Shown here: positions 8,019-17,466 of the stretch, in pieces
Layout of the letters: each line of letters opens with the position of its first letter
Position numbering within the stretch: the stretch's first letter is position 1
From: Actinoplanes philippinensis
GTDB lineage: Bacteria > Actinomycetota > Actinomycetes > Mycobacteriales > Micromonosporaceae
NCBI RefSeq assembly: GCF_900113015.1
Contig: NZ_FONV01000004.1
Coordinates: forward strand, 1-64,000
Reading direction: 5' to 3'
Length of the DNA stretch: 64,000 nucleotides
Notes under the pieces: model-generated
The model's input: only the letters and a program-made list of their open reading frames with translations
Databases searched by the model: none
What the model was told of the DNA's origin: nothing
Program-made: the position numbers and the translations under genes

Positions 8019-8828
8019 ATGAACACCGTCGTCCTCGTGCACGGCTTCTGGCACGGCAGCTGGTGCTGGAGCCCCGTCACCGAGCTGCTGGCCGGGCACG
8101 GCGTGCCGTCCGTCGCCGTCGACACCGAGGGGCACGGGCTGCGCGCCGCCAGGCCCGCCTCGCCGGACGCGGTGTCCCCGGCGGCCGGCGTGACCGCCAC
8201 CTCGGCCGCGGAGCTGCTCGTCGAACAGCTCCGTACGATCGGCCGCGGCGAGCCGGTCACCGTGGTCGCGCACAGCATGGGCGGCGCGGTCGCCACCCGC
8301 GCGGCCGAACTGGCGCCGGAGCTGTTCGCCGGCCTGATCTACCTGACCGCGTTCGCGCCGGTCCTCGGCCTGCCCGCGGGCGCCTACATCGACCAGCCGG
8401 AGAATCTCGGCGAGCACGTCACCGCCCTGATCGCCGCCGACCCCGCGGTCACCGGCGCGCTGCGCATCGACCCGGCGAACACCGAGGCCGTCCGCGACTG
8501 CTTCTACCACGACGTGCCGCGCCCTCTGGCCGATGCGGCGATCGCCCTGCTCACCCCGGACGGCCCGCTGGGCGTGACGACGGAGGCGTTCGAGGTCACC
8601 ACCGCCCGTTTCGGCCGGATCCCGGTCACCTACCTGGTCTGCACCGAGGACCGGGCCGTCCCGCCCGCGCTTCAGCGCCGCTTCGCCAAGGAGATCGAGA
8701 CCAGGACCACCGCGGCGGTACGGGTGATCGAGCTGCCCACCGCGCATTCGCCGTTCCTGTCGCACCCCGCCCTGCTGGCCGGGACCATCAAGGCCGTCGT
8801 CGATCCCGCCGGCGGGGCGCACGGGTGA
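8019..8828 (+). CDS. alpha/beta hydrolase (esterase-like)
   Basis: A 269-residue cytoplasmic alpha/beta hydrolase of the short esterase type. The oxyanion region reads VVLVHGFWHGSWCW, the nucleophile elbow is AHSMGG (Ser about residue 87), the acid is probably Asp in TEDRAVPP, and the catalytic His lies in TAHSPFLSHP. This subgroup (EstC/salicylate-binding-protein-2 like) hydrolyses small esters; the natural substrate is unknown. An AGGAA ribosome-binding site precedes ATG 8019, and TAGGGT at 7978-7983 is a possible -10 box. It is likely controlled by the MmyB-type regulator immediately upstream. Confidence 0.85.
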   Translation: MNTVVLVHGFWHGSWCWSPVTELLAGHGVPSVAVDTEGHGLRAARPASPDAVSPAAGVTATSAAELLVEQLRTIGRGEPVTVVAHSMGGAVATRAAELAPELFAGLIYLTAFAPVLGLPAGAYIDQPENLGEHVTALIAADPAVTGALRIDPANTEAVRDCFYHDVPRPLADAAIALLTPDGPLGVTTEAFEVTTARFGRIPVTYLVCTEDRAVPPALQRRFAKEIETRTTAAVRVIELPTAHSPFLSHPALLAGTIKAVVDPAGGAHG

Positions 8829-8888
8829 CCGCGGCGAGGTGAGCGTCACCCGGCCCGGCCGCACGCCGGCGGGCGCGGCCCGGACGTG

Positions 8889-9323
8889 TCAGCGCCCGGG
8901 CCGGACACGCAGGTCACCGCGGACGCCGGTCACCGAGATCGGCCCGGTGGCGGACAGGTCGAGGGCGGTTTCCGGTGGGACCTCGAGGTCGTAGGCGATC
9001 TCGCAGTCGATGATGATCTGCACCGTGTGGTCCGGGCGGCCGCAGGTGGCGTGCAGGGTCAGCGTCGTGTCGTCCCGGTTCTCCTGCAGCCACGGTTCGG
9101 CCAGGGTCCAGGCGAGGCGCCGGTGGACGGTGATCCCGGGGCCACCGGCCCGTACCGTGATCGGGCCGTTCCGGTTGTCGACGACGACGGTCCGGGCGGC
9201 CGGGAACCGGGTCGTCGTGTCGGCGCTGCGGGCGGTCGCGGCCGCGGCGGTCAGCACGCCACCGGCCAGCAGGACCACGGCGCTGAAGACCGATCCGCCG
9301 GCACGCCACCGCCGGCCGGTCAC
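8889..9323 (-). CDS. membrane-anchored or secreted surface protein
   Basis: A 144-residue protein with a basic start (VTGRRWRAGG), one hydrophobic segment (about 12-30) and a beta-strand-rich exterior: TVVVDNRNGPITVRAG ... ALDLSATGPISVTGVRGDL. The N-G-(P)-I-T-V repeats resemble the DUF4097-type adhesin-like beta-solenoid of actinobacteria, although short. It is the last gene of the operon of histidine kinase and response regulator. GTG 9323 is the start closest to the operon logic: in each copy of the 23-bp repeat upstream, GTG overlaps a TGA stop. Function unknown. Confidence 0.65.
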   Translation of the reverse strand: MTGRRWRAGGSVFSAVVLLAGGVLTAAAATARSADTTTRFPAARTVVVDNRNGPITVRAGGPGITVHRRLAWTLAEPWLQENRDDTTLTLHATCGRPDHTVQIIIDCEIAYDLEVPPETALDLSATGPISVTGVRGDLRVRPGR

Positions 9324-9382
9324 GCGCGCTCCACATGGCCGGTCACGCGCGCTCCACATGGCCGGTCACGCGCGCTCCACAT
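9314..9382. repeat. 23-bp perfect triplication at operon junction
   Basis: Three identical 23-bp units lie head to tail (9314-9336, 9337-9359, 9360-9382). Read on the minus strand each unit holds the last codons of the response regulator (VERA), its TGA stop and the overlapping GTG start of the following gene. Only the first-transcribed unit ends the regulator; the last one starts the next gene. The unit length is not a multiple of three, so the intervening copies separate two genes that were formerly translationally coupled. Confidence 0.95.
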
Positions 9383-10019
9383 GGTCGAGGTAGTGGAGCA
9401 CGGCCAGGACCCGCCGGTGGTCGGTGTCGGCGGGCGTCAGGTGCAGCTTGGCGAAGATGTTGTTGACGTGTTTCTCGACCGCGTGCCGGCCGATGCCGAG
9501 GATGTCGGCGATCGCCGTGTTGGAGCGGCCCTCGGCCATGGTGGCGAGCACGTCGGTCTCGCGTGGGGTGAGCCGGCGCAACGGGTCGGTGCGCCGGCGG
9601 GCCAGGAGCTGGGCGACCACCTCGGGGTCCAGGGCGGTGCCGCCGGCCGCGACCCGGCGCAGCGCGTCGAGGAACTCGTCGACGTCGGCCACCCGATCCT
9701 TGAGCAGGTAGCCGAGGCCCCCGGTGTGCCCGGTGAGCAGCTCGGCGGCATAGCGTTCCTCCACGTACTGGGAGAGCAGCAGGACGGCCGTCGCGGGCCG
9801 CCGTCGCTTGAGGGTCAGGGCGGCCCGTACGCCCTCGTCGGTGTGGGTCGGTGGCATCCGCACGTCGACCAGCGCCAGGTCGGGCCGGTGCTCGTCGACG
9901 GCGCGCAGCAGCCCGTCGGCGTCGTTCACCGCCGCGCAGACCTCGATGCCGCCGCTGGTCAGCAGTTTGACCAGGCCGGCGCGGAGCAGCACCGAGTCCT
10001 CGGCGATCACGACCCGCAC
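9366..10019 (-). CDS. NarL/LuxR-family response regulator
   Basis: A 217-residue response regulator with an intact receiver (about 1-120): acidic pair in VIAEDS, phospho-acceptor Asp in LALVDVRMPP, and Lys in YLLKDRV. The C-terminal LuxR helix-turn-helix spans about 150-210 (LTPRETDVLATMAEGRSNTAIADILGIGRHAVEKHVNNIF). Its GTG start (10019) overlaps the end of the kinase gene by 13 bases, so both come from one message. The regulator probably controls its own operon and genes for envelope functions; the signal is not known. Confidence 0.93.
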   Translation of the reverse strand: MRVVIAEDSVLLRAGLVKLLTSGGIEVCAAVNDADGLLRAVDEHRPDLALVDVRMPPTHTDEGVRAALTLKRRRPATAVLLLSQYVEERYAAELLTGHTGGLGYLLKDRVADVDEFLDALRRVAAGGTALDPEVVAQLLARRRTDPLRRLTPRETDVLATMAEGRSNTAIADILGIGRHAVEKHVNNIFAKLHLTPADTDHRRVLAVLHYLDHVERA

Positions 10020-11086
10020 GGCAGGTGCACCTCCACCTCGGTCGGCCCGCCGGGCGGGCTGGTGATCCGGAACGTGCCGTCGACCGACGCCACCCGCTGC
10101 GCCAGCCCGTGCAGGCCGCCGCCGGGCCGGACCGCCGCCCCACCGGCGCCGTCGTCGGTCACGGCCAGCCGTAGCAGATCACGATCGCGGACCACCGTCA
10201 CGCCGATCCGGGTGGCGGCCGCGTGCCGGGTGGCGTTGGTCAAGGTCTCGGCGACGACGAAGTACGCGATCTCCTCGATCACCGGTGGACAGCGGCCCGG
10301 CAGGCCGACGTGCAGGTCCACCGGTTGGGGCAGGCGGGCGACGAGCCCGGACAGCGCCGCGTCGAGCCCCCGGTCGTCGAGCACCGCCGGGTACAGCCCG
10401 CGGACGAACCCGCGCAACTCGGCCAGCACGTCCTTGGCCTGCTGGTGGGCGTCGGTGACGGCGTCCCGGGCCGGGCCGTCGGGCAGTGCGCCGCGGGCCA
10501 TGCCGAGGGTCATGGCCAGGGCGACCAGGCGCTGCTGGGTGCCGTCGTGCAGGTCCCGCTCGATCCGGCGGCGTTCCGCGGCGGCGGCGGCGACCGCCTG
10601 CTCCCGGGCCCGGGCCATCTCGGCGAGCCGTTGCGCGAGCGCCTCCGCCGGGTTCGGGCCGAGCAGCCGCCGGGCCAGCACGGTGTCGAACCGGGCGAGA
10701 CCGGCCGCCGACACCGCCGCGAGCAGCAGGAGAGCGACACCGGCCGCCGCCCGTACGTCGCCGCGGACGACGAGCGCGGTGAACCCGAGACCGGCCGATC
10801 CCGCCCCGCCGACCACCGCGAACCCGATCACCCCGATCGGCAGCGCGAGCAGGTGGAACGCGACCTGCCGGCCCATCGCGCCGGGCGCGGTCACCTCGGG
10901 GATCTCGACGCCGAGCAGGGCGGCGAACCGGCCTCGCTGGACGGCGGTGCGCCGGGCTGCCACCGCCCGCAGCGCCCCGGGCCGGACCGCCGCGACCGGC
11001 AGGACGAGCAGGGTCCGGACGGCGCCGGCGAGCCCGACCGGCAACCCGGTCAGCACGTGCACCACGGCCCGCCAGACACCCGTCAT
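10007..11086 (-). CDS. sensor histidine kinase (HisKA_3 type)
   Basis: A 359-residue kinase. The N-terminal half contains an amphipathic start, a sensor-like membrane module with hydrophobic segments at about 15-35, 85-115 and 120-140, then the dimerisation domain with phospho-acceptor His in RRIERDLHDGTQQRLV (about residue 177) and a HATPase domain whose N box is AETLTNATRHA and whose G box is TDDGAGGA. It belongs to the kinase family that pairs with NarL-type regulators, encoded next in the operon. Its ATG shares one base with the stop of the upstream hydrolase (TGATG). Confidence 0.92.
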   Translation of the reverse strand: MTGVWRAVVHVLTGLPVGLAGAVRTLLVLPVAAVRPGALRAVAARRTAVQRGRFAALLGVEIPEVTAPGAMGRQVAFHLLALPIGVIGFAVVGGAGSAGLGFTALVVRGDVRAAAGVALLLLAAVSAAGLARFDTVLARRLLGPNPAEALAQRLAEMARAREQAVAAAAAERRRIERDLHDGTQQRLVALAMTLGMARGALPDGPARDAVTDAHQQAKDVLAELRGFVRGLYPAVLDDRGLDAALSGLVARLPQPVDLHVGLPGRCPPVIEEIAYFVVAETLTNATRHAAATRIGVTVVRDRDLLRLAVTDDGAGGAAVRPGGGLHGLAQRVASVDGTFRITSPPGGPTEVEVHLPCGS

Positions 11087-12450
11087 CAGGCCGTGCACAC
11101 CTTCCCGGCCGGCGGGAGGACACCGTCGACGAGCAGGTCGTCGATCGCGGCGGTGACACAGGGGTTGGAGCCGTAACCGCCGTGGCGGGTCGCCTCCTGG
11201 GTCAGCAGGCGGCCGTTGTCCAGATTCTTCGCGGCGCTGACCGCCCAGTCGTACGGCGTGGCGGTGTCGTGGGTGGTGCCGACCACCAGGATCGGGCCGG
11301 AGCCGGTCGCGTGGATCGGGTGCGGCCGGTAGGCGGGCGGCACCGGCCACTGTCCGCAGAGCACGGTGGCGGCGGTCATCCGGCCGAACAGCGGGTACCG
11401 GGAACCGGCGCGGCCGGCATCCGCCATCACCTGCCGGGCGGTGCGGTGCTCGGGCAGGTCCAGGCACTGCACCGCGTGGTAGGACTCGCCGCCGAAGGTG
11501 GGCTCGCCCGAGGGTTGCCAGGTTCCGGCGCGCAGCCGGCGGAGCAGGTCGTCCAGGGCGGGCCAGGCTTGCGGGGACCGCAGGTAGCCCGGGACCAGGT
11601 TGCCGAGTTCGCTGCTGGCGGCCACCAGCGGCCGCAGCCATGACCGGGAGCGGTCGGCGGTGAGATCGGCGATCGGGCAGGTCGCCCTGGTGGCACAGCC
11701 GGCGTGGTAGTCGGTGAACGCCTGCTCCAGCGCCCGGGTCGCGCCGTCGTAGAAGTCCGCGTTGTCACTCTGCGGGTCGACGACCGCGTCCACGGCCATC
11801 CGGTCGACACGGCCGGGGAACAGGTCGGCGTAGAACAGGCCGATTCTCGTGCCGTACGAGAAACCCGCGTATTTGATCTTGGCTTCGCCGAGCAGGGCAC
11901 GCAACCGGTCCAGATCACGGGCCGTGCTGAGGGTGTCGACGTGGTCGAAGAGTGGCCCCGTCCGTCGCCGGCACGCCGTCGCCCAGCCGGCGGCGGCCCG
12001 CTCGAAACGCAGCCGCTCGGCGACCGTGCCGGGAACGGGCAGCTCCGCCAGCTCCCGGTCCGACCCGGGCGGGCAGGTGATCGGATGCGACGCGCCGATC
12101 CCCCGCGGATCCCAGGACACGATGTCGTACGACCGGCGCAGCCTGTCGCCGAACCGGCCGGCGAACCGCGCGAGGAAGTCCACCCCGGACTCCCCCGGGC
12201 CGCCGGGATCGGTGAACACCGAACCGGCCCGCTCGCCGGTGGCCCGCAGCCGCGCGACCTGGAGGCCGATCGCCGGGCCGCCGGGCCGCGCCCAGTCGAC
12301 GGGAACCCGCACCGTGGCGCACTCGAGGGGCACCCCGTCGGCCGGGCAGGGCGCCCACTGCGGCCCGGATCCGGTGGCCGCCCCGGAGACCGCGGTGATC
12401 GCGGCCGTCGCCAGGACGATCGTCGTCATCCACGTCATGGTGGTTCTCAT
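11086..12450 (-). CDS. secreted tripeptidyl-aminopeptidase-like hydrolase
   Basis: A 454-residue exported alpha/beta hydrolase. It has a signal peptide (about 1-28), then PCPADGVPLECATVRVPVDW, a hallmark of Streptomyces SlpD/SlpE and tripeptidyl aminopeptidases. The elbow is GFSYGT (nucleophile Ser), the acid is Asp in GTTHDTATPY and the catalytic His lies in TRHGGYG, followed by the C-terminal TAP-like domain. It probably removes peptides outside the cell or acts as an esterase. ATG 12450 is preferred because AGGAG precedes it at four bases; ATG 12453 is adjacent. It heads the operon of kinase and regulator, so its product or substrate may relate to the signal. Confidence 0.85.
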   Translation of the reverse strand: MRTTMTWMTTIVLATAAITAVSGAATGSGPQWAPCPADGVPLECATVRVPVDWARPGGPAIGLQVARLRATGERAGSVFTDPGGPGESGVDFLARFAGRFGDRLRRSYDIVSWDPRGIGASHPITCPPGSDRELAELPVPGTVAERLRFERAAAGWATACRRRTGPLFDHVDTLSTARDLDRLRALLGEAKIKYAGFSYGTRIGLFYADLFPGRVDRMAVDAVVDPQSDNADFYDGATRALEQAFTDYHAGCATRATCPIADLTADRSRSWLRPLVAASSELGNLVPGYLRSPQAWPALDDLLRRLRAGTWQPSGEPTFGGESYHAVQCLDLPEHRTARQVMADAGRAGSRYPLFGRMTAATVLCGQWPVPPAYRPHPIHATGSGPILVVGTTHDTATPYDWAVSAAKNLDNGRLLTQEATRHGGYGSNPCVTAAIDDLLVDGVLPPAGKVCTA

Positions 12451-12705
12451 CATGCTCCTGCCGGTCGATTCCACTGACCGCACCAGCGTCGAAGATGACG
12501 AACGTCGCAGGAACCCGGCAGGCGGGCCCCGGCAGGGTGAGGACGTCCCTACCGGACACCGGTCAACCCGGCCGCCGGTTGCCGCGGCAGGCCAGGTCGC
12601 CGGCCACGGCAGCGCCCGGACGGCCGGGGCGGCGGGAGGCGGGCCGGTCGAGGCGCCGATCCCGGCGATCCGCGACGAGCCGGAGATGGCGGACCTCGAC
12701 AGAGG

Positions 12706-13623
12706 TCAGCGGCGGCGCCAGGCCACCTGCTGGACGAGCAGGGTCAGGACGCCGGCCAGGACGATCGAGGCCATGTTGATCGCCAGTTGCAGGAGGGAGC
12801 CGTACGCCTCGTGGCTCACGCCGTAGGCCAGGGCGACGGCCGCGTTGGCGGCGGCCGGGACCGTGGTGACCGAGATCAGGACGCCGACCAGGGTGCCGGC
12901 CTTGGCCGAGGTCAGCGACAGGATGCCGGCGACGCCGCCGAGGAAGCCGATCACCCAGGACAGGGCGTCGGGCCGCCAGATGAAGTCGGTCAGCGGGCGC
13001 TTGGCCAGCAGCATCGACTCGTCGACCAGGCCGGCGGCGGTGAGCAGCCACACCGCCACCACGGTGACCAGCATGCCGACCGGGAACCCGACGGCCAGCG
13101 CCACCGCGGACCGGCGGAGAAGGACGGCCTTGCGCTGCACGAGACCGACACAGAGCGCGGCGAGCGGACCGAACTCGGGCCCGACCACCATCGACCCGAC
13201 GATGAGGATCGGCTGATCCAGCAGCACCCCGACGGCGGCGATCACCATCGCGACACTCATGAAGGTGAGGAACGCCACCGACAGGGCGGTCTCCTCCCCC
13301 GTCTGCTGCTCGATCTCGTGCCACACCACGGCGTCGACACCCAATCCGGGGGTACGCCGTGCCGCCCGCTCGGCCGACGCGGACAACGCCGCGTCGACCT
13401 TCTCCACGACGATGGCGCCCTGCCCGTCGACTCCCAGCTCCCGGAGCCGGTCGAGCACGACGGTGGCCCCCTCGCGGACGACGTCGAACTCCACCACGTC
13501 ACCGGCCGGGTCCTTGGCCGCCGACGGCAGCACCACCAGATGGGTGACGGCGTCGTCGCCGAGGAGGAACCGCTGGATGGTCGCGCTGACCGGTGGCGGC
13601 GCGATGACACGAACGTGCAGCAT
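12706..13623 (-). CDS. DUF389 membrane protein
   Basis: A 305-residue protein with a soluble N-terminal domain (about 1-105, a ferredoxin-like fold beginning MLHVRVIAPPPVSATIQRFL) and about six membrane helices (about 110-300). The sequence MVVGPEFGPLAALCVGLVQRK and SAKAGTLVGVLISVTTVPAAANAAVALAYG is characteristic of the DUF389 family, whose transport or regulatory role is not established. TAAACT ends six bases before the ATG (leaderless). It is transcribed away from the APC permease and the two may share a control region. Confidence 0.85.
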   Translation of the reverse strand: MLHVRVIAPPPVSATIQRFLLGDDAVTHLVVLPSAAKDPAGDVVEFDVVREGATVVLDRLRELGVDGQGAIVVEKVDAALSASAERAARRTPGLGVDAVVWHEIEQQTGEETALSVAFLTFMSVAMVIAAVGVLLDQPILIVGSMVVGPEFGPLAALCVGLVQRKAVLLRRSAVALAVGFPVGMLVTVVAVWLLTAAGLVDESMLLAKRPLTDFIWRPDALSWVIGFLGGVAGILSLTSAKAGTLVGVLISVTTVPAAANAAVALAYGVSHEAYGSLLQLAINMASIVLAGVLTLLVQQVAWRRR

Positions 13624-13676
13624 GGCGGCAGTTTAGTGACACGGCTCCCGGGTGATCACGGCTGGACGTCCGGTCG

Positions 13677-13728
13677 TAGCGTGATCGCGGCGGCACCAGG
13701 CCGCCGCCGACGAGTACGGAAGTGAGCC
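13677..13728 (+). promoter_or_regulatory. promoter and leader hairpin of APC permease
   Basis: TAGCGT (13677-13682) is a plausible -10 box. It is followed by a hairpin with an 8-bp stem, GCGGCGGC (13687-13694) and GCCGCCGC (13700-13707), around ACCAG, and then a GGAAGTGAG ribosome-binding site before ATG 13729. The hairpin sits in the short leader and could affect initiation or simply stabilise the message. Confidence 0.45.
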
Positions 13729-15729
13729 ATGGAGAAGACCACCGAGGAGCCCGCCGAGCCGGGGTATGCGATACCCGCGGTCCTGGACACGCCGGCGCAG
13801 GAGCACCCGCACAGCGGAAGGCTGGCGACATGGCTGCTCAAGCACCGGGTGCAGCCGGTCGGCCCGGCCGCCGGGGAGGCGCACGCCGAGCAGCATCCCT
13901 GGTGGAAGGTGATGTGCCTGACCGGCGTGGACTACTTCTCCAGCCTCGCCTACGTGCCGGCGATCGCCGCGGCCGCCGCCGGCGCGGTGTCCCCGCTGGC
14001 GACGCTGCTGATCGTGGCGCTGACCCTGCTGGGGATGCTGCCGATGTACCGGCTCGTGGCCGAGGAGAGCCCGCACGGCGCCGGGTCGGTGGCGATGCTG
14101 GAGCGGCTGCTGCCGTTCTGGCGGGGCAAGGTCTTCGTGCTGGTCCTGCTCGGGTTCGTGGCGACCTCGTGGATCATCACGATCACGCTGTCCGCCGCGG
14201 ACGCGAGCCTGCACGTGCTGGAGAACCCGCACGCCCCGCACTTCCTGGAGGGGCACGCGGTGGCGCTGACCGTGATCCTGCTGCTGCTGTTGGGCGGGGT
14301 GTTCCTGCTCGGCTTCAGCGAGGCGGTCAGTGTCGCGATCCCGCTGGTGGCGGTGTTCCTGGGGCTCAACGCGATCATCATCGGCGCCGGGATCGTGGAG
14401 ATCATCGGCTCGCCGGACGCCTGGTCGGCGTGGACGGCCGCGCTCACCGCGGGCGGCGGCGGGGCCGGTGACCTGATCGTGCCGGCGCTGGTGGCGTTCC
14501 CGCTGCTGGTGCTGGGCCTGTCCGGGTTCGAGACGGGGGTCAGCATGATGCCGCTGGTCGCCGCCGAGGGCGAGACCGGGGAGCAGCGGCTGCGGTCACG
14601 GATCCACAACACCCGCAAGCTGCTCACCGGCGCCGCGCTGATCATGAGCGTCTACCTGCTGGCCAGCAGTTTCGTCACGACCGTGCTGATCCCGGCCGCC
14701 GAGTTCGCCGAGGGTGGCGGCGCCAACGGCCGTGCCCTGGCGTGGCTGGCGCACGAGCAGCTCGGTGAGGTGTTCGGCACCGTCTACGACGTCAGCACCG
14801 TGCTGATCCTGTGGTTCGCCGGCGCGTCGGCGATGGCCGGGTTGATCAACATCGTGCCGCGGTACCTGCCGGGGTACGGGATGGCCCCGGAGTGGGGACG
14901 CGCGGTCCGGCCGGTCGTGCTGGTCTACACGCTGATCAGCGTCGCCCTCACGATCGCCTTCGACGCCGACGTGGACGCGCAGGCCGGCGCGTACGCCACC
15001 GGCATCCTGGCGATGATGGTGTCCGGCGCGTTCGCGGTCACCGTGGCCACCTTCCGGCAGCACCGGCCGCTCGTCGGCGCCGGGTTCGGGCTGCTCACCG
15101 CGATCCTGGCGTACGCCCTGGTGGACAACGTGATCGACAAGCCGGACGGGATCGCCATCTCGGCGATGTTCATCGCCGGCATCATCGTGGTGTCGCTGAT
15201 CTCGCGGGTGTCGCGCACCACCGAGCTGCGCACCGACCGCATCGAGTTCGACGACAACGCCCGCCGGTTCGTCACCGACACGATCGCCCACGACGGGCGG
15301 ATCAACCTGATCGCCAACCGCCGTCAGGCCGGTGACGCGAACGAGTACGCCCTGAAGGAACGCGAGCAGCGCGGCGACAACCCGGTCCCGGGCACGGCCG
15401 ACGTCATCTTCCTGGAGATCGACGTCGTCGACCCGTCGGCGTTCAGCGATGTCCTGACCGTGCGGGGTGTCGAGGTCGACGGCCACCGGGTGCTGCGCGC
15501 CGAGGCGCCGGCCGCGCCGAACGCGATCGCCGCGATCCTGCTGGCCCTGCGCGACAGCACCGGCGTGCGCCCGCACTGCCACTTCGCGTGGGCCGAGGGC
15601 AGCCCGCTGGTCCACATGGTCCGGTACTTCCTGCTCGGCCGCGGCGACACCGCCCCGGTCACCCGGGAGATCATCCGCGAGCACGAGGCGGACCCGGCCC
15701 GCCGCCCGGGCATCCACGTGGGCGCCTGA
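13729..15729 (+). CDS. APC-family amino acid permease
   Basis: A 666-residue membrane protein with a long cytoplasmic N-terminus (about 1-60), eleven to twelve hydrophobic helices (about 65-500) and a soluble C-terminal domain of about 160 residues. The motif [31 protein letters not shown] is typical of APC-superfamily permeases of the actinobacterial type, which carry amino acids or other organic cations by secondary transport. The C-terminal part ([21 protein letters not shown] ... [16 protein letters not shown]) is unlike most APC proteins and may be regulatory. Substrate is not predictable. Divergent from the DUF389 gene. Confidence 0.85.
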   Translation: MEKTTEEPAEPGYAIPAVLDTPAQEHPHSGRLATWLLKHRVQPVGPAAGEAHAEQHPWWKVMCLTGVDYFSSLAYVPAIAAAAAGAVSPLATLLIVALTLLGMLPMYRLVAEESPHGAGSVAMLERLLPFWRGKVFVLVLLGFVATSWIITITLSAADASLHVLENPHAPHFLEGHAVALTVILLLLLGGVFLLGFSEAVSVAIPLVAVFLGLNAIIIGAGIVEIIGSPDAWSAWTAALTAGGGGAGDLIVPALVAFPLLVLGLSGFETGVSMMPLVAAEGETGEQRLRSRIHNTRKLLTGAALIMSVYLLASSFVTTVLIPAAEFAEGGGANGRALAWLAHEQLGEVFGTVYDVSTVLILWFAGASAMAGLINIVPRYLPGYGMAPEWGRAVRPVVLVYTLISVALTIAFDADVDAQAGAYATGILAMMVSGAFAVTVATFRQHRPLVGAGFGLLTAILAYALVDNVIDKPDGIAISAMFIAGIIVVSLISRVSRTTELRTDRIEFDDNARRFVTDTIAHDGRINLIANRRQAGDANEYALKEREQRGDNPVPGTADVIFLEIDVVDPSAFSDVLTVRGVEVDGHRVLRAEAPAAPNAIAAILLALRDSTGVRPHCHFAWAEGSPLVHMVRYFLLGRGDTAPVTREIIREHEADPARRPGIHVGA

Positions 15730-15755
15730 TCGACGCCCGGAGCGGCCGGCCACCG

Positions 15756-16622
15756 TCACACGGCGGCCGACCGCCCGGGACGGCGGACGGCGGCGCGGAA
15801 CGCGATCGGTGTGACGCCCGCCCGCTGCAGGAAGTACTTGCTGAAGTTGGTGGCGCTGGTGAACCCGAGCCGGGCGGCGACCTGCGCCGCCGTCTGGTCG
15901 CTGTGCGCCAGCAACCGTTTCGCCTCCAGGATCAGCCGCCGGTCGATGAAGTCCTTGGCGTTGACGCCGGCCGCGGCCCGGGTCGCCCGGGACAGGGTCC
16001 GCGCGGACCAGCCGAGCCGGCGCGCATAGTCCTCCACGCGCCGGGTCCGGGTGAAGTCCCGCTCGACAGCGTCGCGGAAGCGCAGGAACGTGTCGCCGCC
16101 CGGCGGGCCGCCCGCGGTCGGCGCCAGCTGCAGCACCAGCACGGCGAGCAGGTGACGCAGCACCGTCTGCCGCACCTCGATCGGGGTCCGGCCGGGCGCG
16201 GCGAACACCCGGCCGAGGTGCGCCGCCGAGTCGTCGAGGGCCGCCCGCTCGGCCGGGTCCGGGTCGTGGACGACCCCGGCGTGCGGGTCGTCGAGGCGCA
16301 CCGCGGCCGCCGTGGCGGCGTCGAGGAACTCCGGCTCGAACAGCACCAGCGTGCCCTCCGCGCCGCCCAGGTCGCCCCACTGCTGCACCTGGCCGGGCCG
16401 CACCCACAGCCACCGGCCGGGCGTGAGCGTGTGGCCGGTGAAGTCGACGGTGTGCTCCAGCCGGCCGCTGCGCAGGCAGAGCAGGTGGTGGAAGGTGGGC
16501 CGGCGCGGCTCGGCGGAGGCCCGGCCGCGCAGCCGGGCCAGCTCCAGGACCTCGATGCCGCCCGGTGTGCCGACCGGCGCCGCGAACCCCAGCTCGGCGA
16601 TACCTTGTCGGTTTTTGACCAT
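15756..16622 (-). CDS. AraC-family transcriptional regulator
   Basis: A 288-residue regulator with an N-terminal cupin-like sensing domain (about 15-130, HHLLCLRSGRLEHTVDFTGHTLTPGRWLWVRPGQVQQW) and a C-terminal AraC double helix-turn-helix (about 190-285, with RRLGWSARTLSRATRAAAG and ARLGFTSATNFSKYFLQRAGVTP). It is divergent from the double-SnoaL, macrodomain and sirtuin genes, separated by only 80 bases, so it is the obvious candidate to control them. ATG 16622 is chosen by the MVKNRQG start; a GTG one codon earlier lies eight bases after TAGTGT. Confidence 0.9.
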   Translation of the reverse strand: MVKNRQGIAELGFAAPVGTPGGIEVLELARLRGRASAEPRRPTFHHLLCLRSGRLEHTVDFTGHTLTPGRWLWVRPGQVQQWGDLGGAEGTLVLFEPEFLDAATAAAVRLDDPHAGVVHDPDPAERAALDDSAAHLGRVFAAPGRTPIEVRQTVLRHLLAVLVLQLAPTAGGPPGGDTFLRFRDAVERDFTRTRRVEDYARRLGWSARTLSRATRAAAGVNAKDFIDRRLILEAKRLLAHSDQTAAQVAARLGFTSATNFSKYFLQRAGVTPIAFRAAVRRPGRSAAV

Positions 16623-16702
16623 CACGAGTCGCCACACTACCCGGTTACGTCCGTTTTTCGCTCCTACCGTGGACGCAACAGCACAGCACCGAGGAGTAGA
16701 GA
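16623..16702. promoter_or_regulatory. AraC / SnoaL-macrodomain-sirtuin divergent promoter
   Basis: The 80-base gap holds two promoters back to back: TAGTGT on the minus strand just before the AraC start, and TACCGT (16665-16670) on the plus strand with a strong GAGGAG ribosome-binding site before ATG 16703. An AraC-type regulator normally binds in exactly such a region, but no clear repeated half-site stands out to the eye. Confidence 0.5.
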
Positions 16703-17461
16703 ATGAACGCCAGGGAAACCGTCCTCACCGCCGCCGCGCAGCTCTTCGGCGACCGGGACCCGTCCGCCGTCGACCGCTGGGTCTCCCCCACCTACCGGCA
16801 GCACAGCGCTCTCGCCGCCGACGGCCCCGACGGCCTGCGGGCCCTGATCGCCGGCCTGCCCGACGGGTTCCGCTACGACCTGCACCGGGTCCTCGCCGAC
16901 GGCGACCTGGTCGCCCTGCACGGCACCTACCACGGTTTCGGCCCGGACCCGCTCGTCGCCTTCGACGTCTTCCGCGTCGAGGACGGCAAACTGGCCGAGC
17001 ACTGGGACGCCCTCACCCCGGTCGTCACCACGACCGTCTCCGGCCGCTCCCAGACCGACGGGCCCACCGGCGTCGACGGCAGCGCCGACACCGAGGCCGC
17101 ACGGACGCTGGTCACCGGGTTCGTCGAGACCGTCCTCCAGGGCGGCAAGGTCGACGCCATCACCGATTTCCTCAGCACCGAGACGTACCACCAGCACAAC
17201 GTCGGCATCGGTGACGGCCTCGACGGCCTCGGCGCCGCCCTCACCGCGCTCGCCGAACAGGGCGTCAGCATGGTCTACACCGACCTGCACCGGGTGATCG
17301 CCGACGGCGACTTCGTCCTCACCGTCTCCGAGGGCAGCTTCGGGCCCACACCGACCGCCTTCTACGACCTGTTCCGCGTCGCGGACGGCCGCATCGTCGA
17401 GCACTGGGACATCACCCCGCAGATCCCGGCGACGCTCCCGCACGGCAACGGCCTGTTCTGA
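16703..17461 (+). CDS. double SnoaL/NTF2-domain protein
   Basis: A 252-residue protein made of two tandem NTF2/SnoaL-fold domains (about 1-118 and 130-248). The repeats are visible by eye: AAQLFGDRDPSAVDRWVSPTY/QHSALAADG...LHRVLADGDLVALHGTYHGFG in the first and VETVLQGGKVDAITDFLSTETY/QHNVGIGDG...LHRVIADGDFVLTVSEGSFG in the second. Each ends with a (V/A)DG(K/R)(L/I)(A/V)EHWD strand. The duplicated fold and the conserved His pairs suggest a small-molecule binding or cyclase-like enzyme. It opens a run of three genes with only five bases before the macrodomain gene, so all three are probably one operon. Confidence 0.88.
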   Translation: MNARETVLTAAAQLFGDRDPSAVDRWVSPTYRQHSALAADGPDGLRALIAGLPDGFRYDLHRVLADGDLVALHGTYHGFGPDPLVAFDVFRVEDGKLAEHWDALTPVVTTTVSGRSQTDGPTGVDGSADTEAARTLVTGFVETVLQGGKVDAITDFLSTETYHQHNVGIGDGLDGLGAALTALAEQGVSMVYTDLHRVIADGDFVLTVSEGSFGPTPTAFYDLFRVADGRIVEHWDITPQIPATLPHGNGLF

Positions 17462-17466
17462 CAGCC

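Noticed and set aside
9314..9382. CRISPR-like triple repeat
   Set aside because: Units are contiguous without spacers and lie inside an operon junction; it is a slippage repeat.
8886..11156. A 756-codon frame on the plus strand
   Set aside because: Antisense to the response regulator and kinase genes with no family features.
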